Source: Heterostelium multicystogenum
Taxonomy: Eukaryota; Evosea; Eumycetozoa; Acytosteliales; Acytosteliaceae
Assembly (NCBI GenBank): GCA_003667245.1
Contig: RCNN01000109.1
Location: 1-43,146 of the forward strand
Direction: 5' to 3'
DNA: 43,146 bases
Part shown: piece by piece, positions 38,753-43,146 of the stretch
Layout of the letters: each line of letters opens with the position of its first letter
Numbering within the stretch: the stretch's first letter is position 1
The notes under the pieces: model-generated
The model's database searches: none
Seen by the model: only the letters and a program-made list of their open reading frames with translations
Told to the model about the DNA's origin: nothing
Program-made: the position numbers and the translations under genes

Positions 38753-39419
38753 TTATTCGCCGACGCTGATCTTCAGGCCAGCCGCTATAGCAAAGGGTGT
38801 CAGGGTTACCGCCAGGGCGGCCAGGCTGCCAAGCCACAAGAGGTAACCGGTCGCCGGCATGCCCTGGAGCGCGGCTTGCAACGCGCCGCTGCCCAGGATC
38901 AACACCGGGATATACAAAGGCAAGATCAGCAGCGCCAACAACAGGCCACCGCGTTTCAAACCGACGGTCAGTGCCGCACCTACGGCGCCCAGTAGACTGA
39001 GAACCGGCGTGCCAAGCAACAAGGAAAGGAGCAACACCGGCAGGCATTCGGTGGGCAACCCCAGCATCATCGCCAGCAGCGGCGCGAGCAATACCAGCGC
39101 CAGGCCGGAAAACGCCCAGTGTGCCAGTACCTTGGCCAATACCAGAAGTGGCAGGGGGTGCGACGAAAGGACCCACTGTTCGAGGGAACCGTCTTCAAAA
39201 TCACTGCGAAACAGCCCGTCCAGCGAGAGCAGGACTGACAAAAGCGCCGCCACCCAGACCAGTCCCGGAGACAAGGTTTGCAACAGTTTAGTCTCGGGGC
39301 CCCGCCAACGGGAACAGCGCGATCACAATCGCGAAGAACACCAGCGGGTTGGCCAATTCGGCCGGACGGCGACAGAGTAACCGCGCTTCGCGGGCGACCA
39401 ACAGGGCAAATACGCTCAT
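38753..39419 (-). CDS. ccmB: Heme exporter permease CcmB (frame broken)
   Basis: Membrane partner of CcmA. ATG at 39419 ([20 protein letters not shown]), then [19 protein letters not shown] and, after a break near 39295, [37 protein letters not shown] and [19 protein letters not shown]. Six helices, about 222 residues. The start overlaps the ccmA stop. Confidence 0.94.
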
Positions 39420-40052
39420 ACCGCCCACCGGCCCAGGTCGAGGTCGCGGTAACCGGCGGGCATGCGCGTCAAGGTGTGGTGAGTGGTCAGGACAACCATG
39501 CCGCCCTGCTCGCAGTGCGCGGCAAGGTGTTCTTCCAATTGGGCAACGCCTTGTTTTGTCGAGGGCGGTGAAGGGTTCGTCGAGAATCCATAGCGGCGGG
39601 CCGTCGAGATACAAACGGGCCAGCGCCACGCGGCGCTGCTGGCCGGCGGACAGGGTGTGGCAGGGTACGTCTTCGAAACCTTTCAGGCCAACGGCGGCGA
39701 GGGCCTGCCAGATCGCCTCGCGGCTGGCGGGATGATGCAGGGCGCTGAGCCAACTGAGGTTTTCTTCAGCGGTAAGCACATCCTTGATTCCGGCGGCGTG
39801 GCCGATCCAGATCAGGTTGCGCGCCAGCTCGGTGCGCTGCTCGTGCAACGGTTTGCCGTTGAGCCGCACTTCGCCCGCCGTCGGCTGCATCAGCCCGGCC
39901 AGCAGGCGCAACAGGCTGGTCTTGCCGCTGCCGTTGGGGCCGCTGACCTGCACCATGTCGCCGCCCGCCAGACGCAGTTCGAGGTGTTCGAACAGCATCC
40001 GCAGGTCACGTTCACAGGCGAGCGCTACGGCTTCTAGAAGAGGGCTGGTCAA
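39416..40052 (-). CDS. ccmA: Heme export ATPase CcmA (frame broken)
   Basis: ATPase that drives release of holo-CcmE. ATG at 40052 ([20 protein letters not shown]). Walker [30 protein letters not shown] (Q-loop replaced by a GHA-type segment usual in CcmA), signature [16 protein letters not shown], Walker [15 protein letters not shown] break near 39555 precedes the switch region. About 211 residues. First gene of the ccm operon. Confidence 0.95.
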
Positions 40053-40250
40053 GAGATCGCGGGCCTTTACGGTTCAAGTCGGCGGTGGAAACGGCCGTTA
40101 AAGAGATGCACATTAACTGCTTTGGCGACCGTTTTTAGAGAGCTGGATCAATCAGTTGTGTTGTTTTTAACGCTCTCTTTGAAGACGGCGGCATTATACA
40201 TGTGATGCCCTACTCTAAAGAGGGCAATTTCCCCTGAGACGGCGCGCACG
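40053..40250. promoter_or_regulatory. Divergent promoter region between ccmA and the fliK-like gene
   Basis: 198 bases, more AT-rich than the flanks. Two inverted repeats are visible: AGAGAGC (40137-40143) with GCTCTCT (40172-40178), and TGCCCT (40206-40211) with AGGGCA (40221-40226). The second lies 24 bases before the fliK-like start. No clear -10/-35 pairs. Confidence 0.35.
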
Positions 40251-41834
40251 ATGACCGGTGAGATCAATCTTCCCACGCTCCCCCGACGCTTCCGGCCGGG
40301 CCTGCGCCCGCGCCTGCAGCGGGTGAGTTGCTGAAACTGCTGGAGCCGCAGACCGGCCTGATCGACCCCGGAAAAACCGTAAATGCCGAGGTGCTGGCAC
40401 TGAAACAAGGCGGCGATGCATTTCAGTTGCTGCTCAAGCTGACCCTGGAAGGCGGCCGGCAAAACCCTGGTGCAGGCCAGCAGCAGCCAGCCGCTGCCGC
40501 TGGGTACCCAGGTGGAAGTCAGCCAGACGCCGTCGGGCAATTTGTCCATCAGCCTGCAGCAGGCCCTGAGTTCCAGCGTCGCCGCGCTGACGCGTATCGA
40601 TACCAGCCAGTTACCGGTGGGCACCCTGCTGCAAGGCAAGGTGCTGACCACCCAGGCGCTGCCACAGGGCGCCAACCAGCCGGTGGTGTATCGCTCACTG
40701 GTGTCGGTGCTCAATAACGTCCTCAGCGGCGCGACCCTGACCGTCGAAAGCCCGCAGCCCTTGCGCGTCGGCAGCCTGCTCAGCGCCGTGGTGCAAGGTG
40801 CGCAGACCTTGAGCTTTGTACCGCTGAGCGGGCGCCAGGACCAATTGGCCGTGGCCCAGCAACTCTCCACCCAGCAAAGCCGCCAGGGCTCGCTGGACGT
40901 GGTGTTCACCGCGCTGCAAAGCCTGCCGGCGACCAGCAGCGACAGCACCGGGGCCGACCTGCGCGCCGCCGCCGAGCGTTTGCTCGCCGGCCTGCCCGAC
41001 CTGGCCCAGGCCAGCAACCCCAAGGTGCTGGCGCAACTGATCCAGAACAGCGGGACCTTCCTCGAAGCCAAGTTGCTGGCCGGGCAAAACCCGCAGATAC
41101 CGCCGTTGGACATGAAAGGCGCGCTGCTGCGCTTCGTCGCCGACCTGCTGCCATCCCTGCCCGCCAGCACCAATCTGAAATGCGATCCTCGCTGCCAACA
41201 CCCTGGCGCAATTGCTGCCCAGCTTCGTACGCAGCCCGCTGGGCACCCTCGGCCAGGTCGGCGCCAGGCAGGCGCCCGCAGGCTTTCCGCTGCCCGATCG
41301 GCTGATGCAACGCCTGGAAGGTGAAAGTGACCTGGAAAACCTGCTGCGCCTGGCCGCCGGGGCCATCTCCCGCCTGCAAAGCCATCAGCTGTCGAGCCTG
41401 GAGCAGACCGGTACCACCGCCGACGGCAAGCTCTTGACCACCTGGCAGCTGGAAATCCCCATGCGCACCTTGCAGGACATCGTGCCGTTGCAGGTCAAGT
41501 TCCAGCGGAAGAACCGGCGCCCGACAAGGAACAGCCGGAACGCAAGGACAGCAAGGATCCCAAGCAAATGCTCTGGCGCGTGGAAATGGCGCTCGACATG
41601 GAGCCGCTCGGCCCGTTGCAGGTCCAGGCGCAACTGAGCCAGGGCAAACTGTCGAGCCAGTTGTGGGCGACCCGGCCCTTCACCGCCAGCCTGATCGAAA
41701 GCCACCTGGGCAGCCTGCGCGAGCGCCTGGTGTCGTCGGGACTCAACGTCGGCGACCTCGACTGCCACCTCGGTACCCCGCCACGGGGCCCGAAAACCGG
41801 GCTTGAACAACGCTGGGTGGATGAAACCGCATGA
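40251..41834 (+). CDS. FliK-like flagellar hook-length control protein (frames broken)
   Basis: About 525 residues from ATG at 40251 (MTGEINLPTLPRRFRPG). N-terminal two-thirds: LLKLLEPQTGLIDPGKTVNAE, then Gln/Ser-rich, low-complexity stretches typical of a FliK ruler. The C-terminal domain (41500-41800) MLWRVEMALDMEPLGPLQVQ, SSQLWATRPFTASLIESHLG and LRERLVSSGLNVGDLDCHLG matches the flagellar hook-length control C domain. Breaks near 40320, 40460, 41180 and 41510. It overlaps the next gene as ATGA. Likely the second, atypical FliK of pseudomonads next to ccm rather than the fliK of the main cluster. Confidence 0.82.
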
Positions 41835-42159
41835 AAAACCCCAACCCGCCCCGCCAGGCCATCGCCTCAAATACGACGGGCAACAAGCGCCGACCCTGAC
41901 CGCCAAGGGCGACGATGCCCTGGCCGAAGCCATCCTCAAGCTGGCCCGGGAGAACGAAGTCCCGATTTACGAAAATGCCGAGCTGGTCAAATTACTGGCA
42001 CGCATGGAGTTGGGCGACAGCATCCCGGAAGAGTTGTACCGCACCGTCGCCGAGATCATCGCGTTTGCCTGGACGCTGAAGGGCAAGTTCCCGGTGGGCT
42101 ACGACCCGGACGCGGGGCCGGTGGAGCGGGATGTGACGGAAAGAGGCGACGATTATTAA
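41831..42159 (+). CDS. FlhB C-terminal-domain-like protein (frame broken)
   Basis: About 109 residues from ATG at 41831 (MKNPNPPRQAIA), overlapping the fliK-like stop. A break near 41868 is followed by LKYDGQQAPTLTAKGDDALAEAILKLA, ENEVPIYENAELVKLLARMELGDSIPEELYRTVAEIIAFAW. This is the cytoplasmic domain of FlhB after its cleavage site; the membrane part and the NPTH motif are absent, with NPPRQAIA in that place. Such stand-alone FlhB tails act with FliK-like proteins in export switching, so the pair is functionally coherent. Confidence 0.85.
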
Positions 42160-42173
42160 GGTGGGAGCCGGCT

Positions 42174-42308
42174 GATCGTTCCCACGCTCTGCGTGGGAAC
42201 GCCGCCTCGGACGCTCCGCGTCCAACTGGCGCTGCAACGTTCAAGTCTTGCGCAGGGGTGACGCGGAGCGTCACGGGATGCATTCCCCCGCAGAGCGTGG
42301 GAATGATC
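42174..42308. repeat. Palindromic repeat, GATCGTTCCCACGC class
   Basis: GATCGTTCCCACGCTCTGCGTGGGAACGCC and an inverse ending GAGCGTGGGAATGATC, with inner GACGCTCCGCGTCC and GACGCGGAGCGTCA. It lies 15 bases after the FlhB-like gene. Confidence 0.88.
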
Positions 42309-42343
42309 AGTTGCGGTGGGTGGTGTATAGCAATTATATCTTT

Positions 42344-42362
42344 CGAGGTATAGATTATCTCG
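42344..42362. promoter_or_regulatory. Imperfect palindrome CGAGGTATAGATTATCTCG (putative operator)
   Basis: CGAG-N-TA and TA-N-CTCG arms around a TAGAT centre, 24 bases before the ATPase ATG, in an AT-rich stretch. It may overlap a -10 box (TATAGA). Position only. Confidence 0.35.
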
Positions 42363-42386
42363 AGCCCGATAGTTCAGGATAAACCC

Positions 42387-43146
42387 ATGAGCCCTACCCG
42401 CCCGATTCTCAGTCGAAAGCTACTCGCCGAAGCGCTCGCCCGTGATCTGGCAGGCGAGTCATTTGCCGACTACAGCTCCGGCATGTTCCTCGCGGCTCCG
42501 CGCCGTACCGGCAAGAGTACGTTCCTGCGCAACGACCTTATCCCCGAGTGCAAGGCCCGAGGTTGGCTGCCGGTGTACGTGGACCTGTGGATGAACCGTG
42601 AAGTCGACCCCGCCGAACTGATCTCCGGCGCCATCGGCAAAGCCCTGGGCGAGTTCGAAAGCGCAGTGAGCAAAGCGGCCAAGAAAGCCGGTATCGACAA
42701 GATCAGCCTGCTTGCGCACCTTGAGTTGGGACTTCACCAAACCGCAATTGCCCGCCGGCACCACGCTCAGCCACGCCCTGGACGTGCTGCACCAGGTCTC
42801 GGGGCAAATGATCGTGCTGATCGTGGACGAGGCCCAGCACGCCCTCAACAGCGAAGGCGGGGTGAACGCCATGTTCGCCCTCAAGGCGGCACGGGATCAT
42901 CTCAACGGCAGCAGCACGGCCGATGGCCTGCGCCTGGTCTTCACCGGCTCCAGCCGGGACAAACTGGCCAACCTGGTACTCAAGAGCAAACAACCGTTCT
43001 TCGGCGCCCACATCACACCGTTCCCGCTGTTGAGCCGGGATTTCGTCGAGTTCGTGACGGACCTCTGGAACCAGCGCCTGGCCGCGACCAACCAGTTCAA
43101 CCTGGAGGACATGGACTATGCCTTCCAGCTCGTTGGCCGGCGCCCG
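42387..43146 (+). CDS. AAA-type ATPase, cut by the right edge (one frameshift)
   Basis: At least 253 residues from ATG at 42387 (MSPTRPILSRKLLAEALARD). Walker A is APRRTGKST (about residue 36). After a break near 42727 comes DFTKPQLPAGTTLSHALDVLH, the Walker B QMIVLIVDEAQHAL, a sensor-like LRLVFTGSSRDKL and FFGAHITPFPLLSRDFVEFV. The layout matches STAND/archaeal-ATPase-like proteins that act as molecular switches. It continues past 43146. Its partner genes, if any, lie outside. Function unknown. Confidence 0.8.
   Translation, partial: MSPTRPILSRKLLAEALARDLAGESFADYSSGMFLAAPRRTGKSTFLRNDLIPECKARGWLPVYVDLWMNREVDPAELISGAIGKALGEFESAVSKAAKKAGIDKISLLAHLELGLHQTAIARRHHAQPRPGRAAPGLGANDRADRGRGPARPQQRRRGERHVRPQGGTGSSQRQQHGRWPAPGLHRLQPGQTGQPGTQEQTTVLRRPHHTVPAVEPGFRRVRDGPLEPAPGRDQPVQPGGHGLCLPARWPAP

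Noticed and set aside
40137..40178. AGAGAGC/GCTCTCT inverted repeat as a terminator
   Set aside because: The arms are 7 bases with a 28-base loop, between divergent promoters where no transcript should end.

Overview
The window looks like a chromosome segment of a fluorescent-group Pseudomonas (P. fluorescens type). The reasons are high G+C, the gcl-hyi-glxR-ttuD-pyk block, a full ccm operon next to a fliK-like gene, a DUF6124-type gene, and ten copies of short palindromic repeats typical of this group (GTGGGAGCGGGCTTGCTCGCGA REPINs, GTGGCGAGGGAGCTTGCTC elements and GATCGTTCCCACGC elements). Nearly every long gene is split into two to ten frames. The breaks are mostly one-base gains or losses in short homopolymers, and they hit core metabolic genes as often as accessory ones. 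I read this mainly as uncorrected sequence error. Genes are therefore given as whole units from first start to last stop, with breaks noted.

Layout, left to right. 1-270: control region with two identical TTGTATACAA palindromes. 271-6809 (+): glyoxylate assimilation operon (carboligase, hydroxypyruvate isomerase, tartronate semialdehyde reductase, glycerate kinase, pyruvate kinase), which takes glyoxylate through glycerate to pyruvate. 6939-8678 (+): urea-type transporter and a voltage-gated-type K+ channel with a C-terminal zinc ribbon. 8785-9790 (+): sulfate-binding protein. 9968-10582 (-): secreted small protein. 10761-12019 (+): MFS transporter.

12178-17749 is an accessory island. It holds two paralogous serralysin-like metalloproteases with RTX repeats on the minus strand, separated by an intact IS3-type insertion sequence with a canonical A_AAA_AAG frameshift signal. 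The downstream protease carries two copies of its C-terminal RTX module joined by a Pro/Glu-rich linker.

18099-28557 (-) is a complete C-P lyase operon in the order phnC-D-E-F-G-H-I-J-K-L-M-N-P. Most neighbours overlap at stop/start codons. A Pho-box-like site lies before phnC, and a HutC-type palindrome lies inside the first codons of the regulator phnF. Next come a Nudix hydrolase, a DUF6124-type gene behind a strong hairpin leader, and a divergent LysR/MFS pair.

32689-40052 (-) is the cytochrome c maturation operon ccmA-B-C-D-E-F-G-H-I plus a trailing lipoprotein gene. On the other strand, 40251-42159 encodes a FliK-like and a FlhB-like flagellar protein. The window ends inside an AAA-type ATPase gene (42387 onward).

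I see no CRISPR array, rRNA or tRNA, and no clear phage or defence island. The signals most worth following are the hairpin leader, the tandem RTX proteases and the three sets of putative operators.
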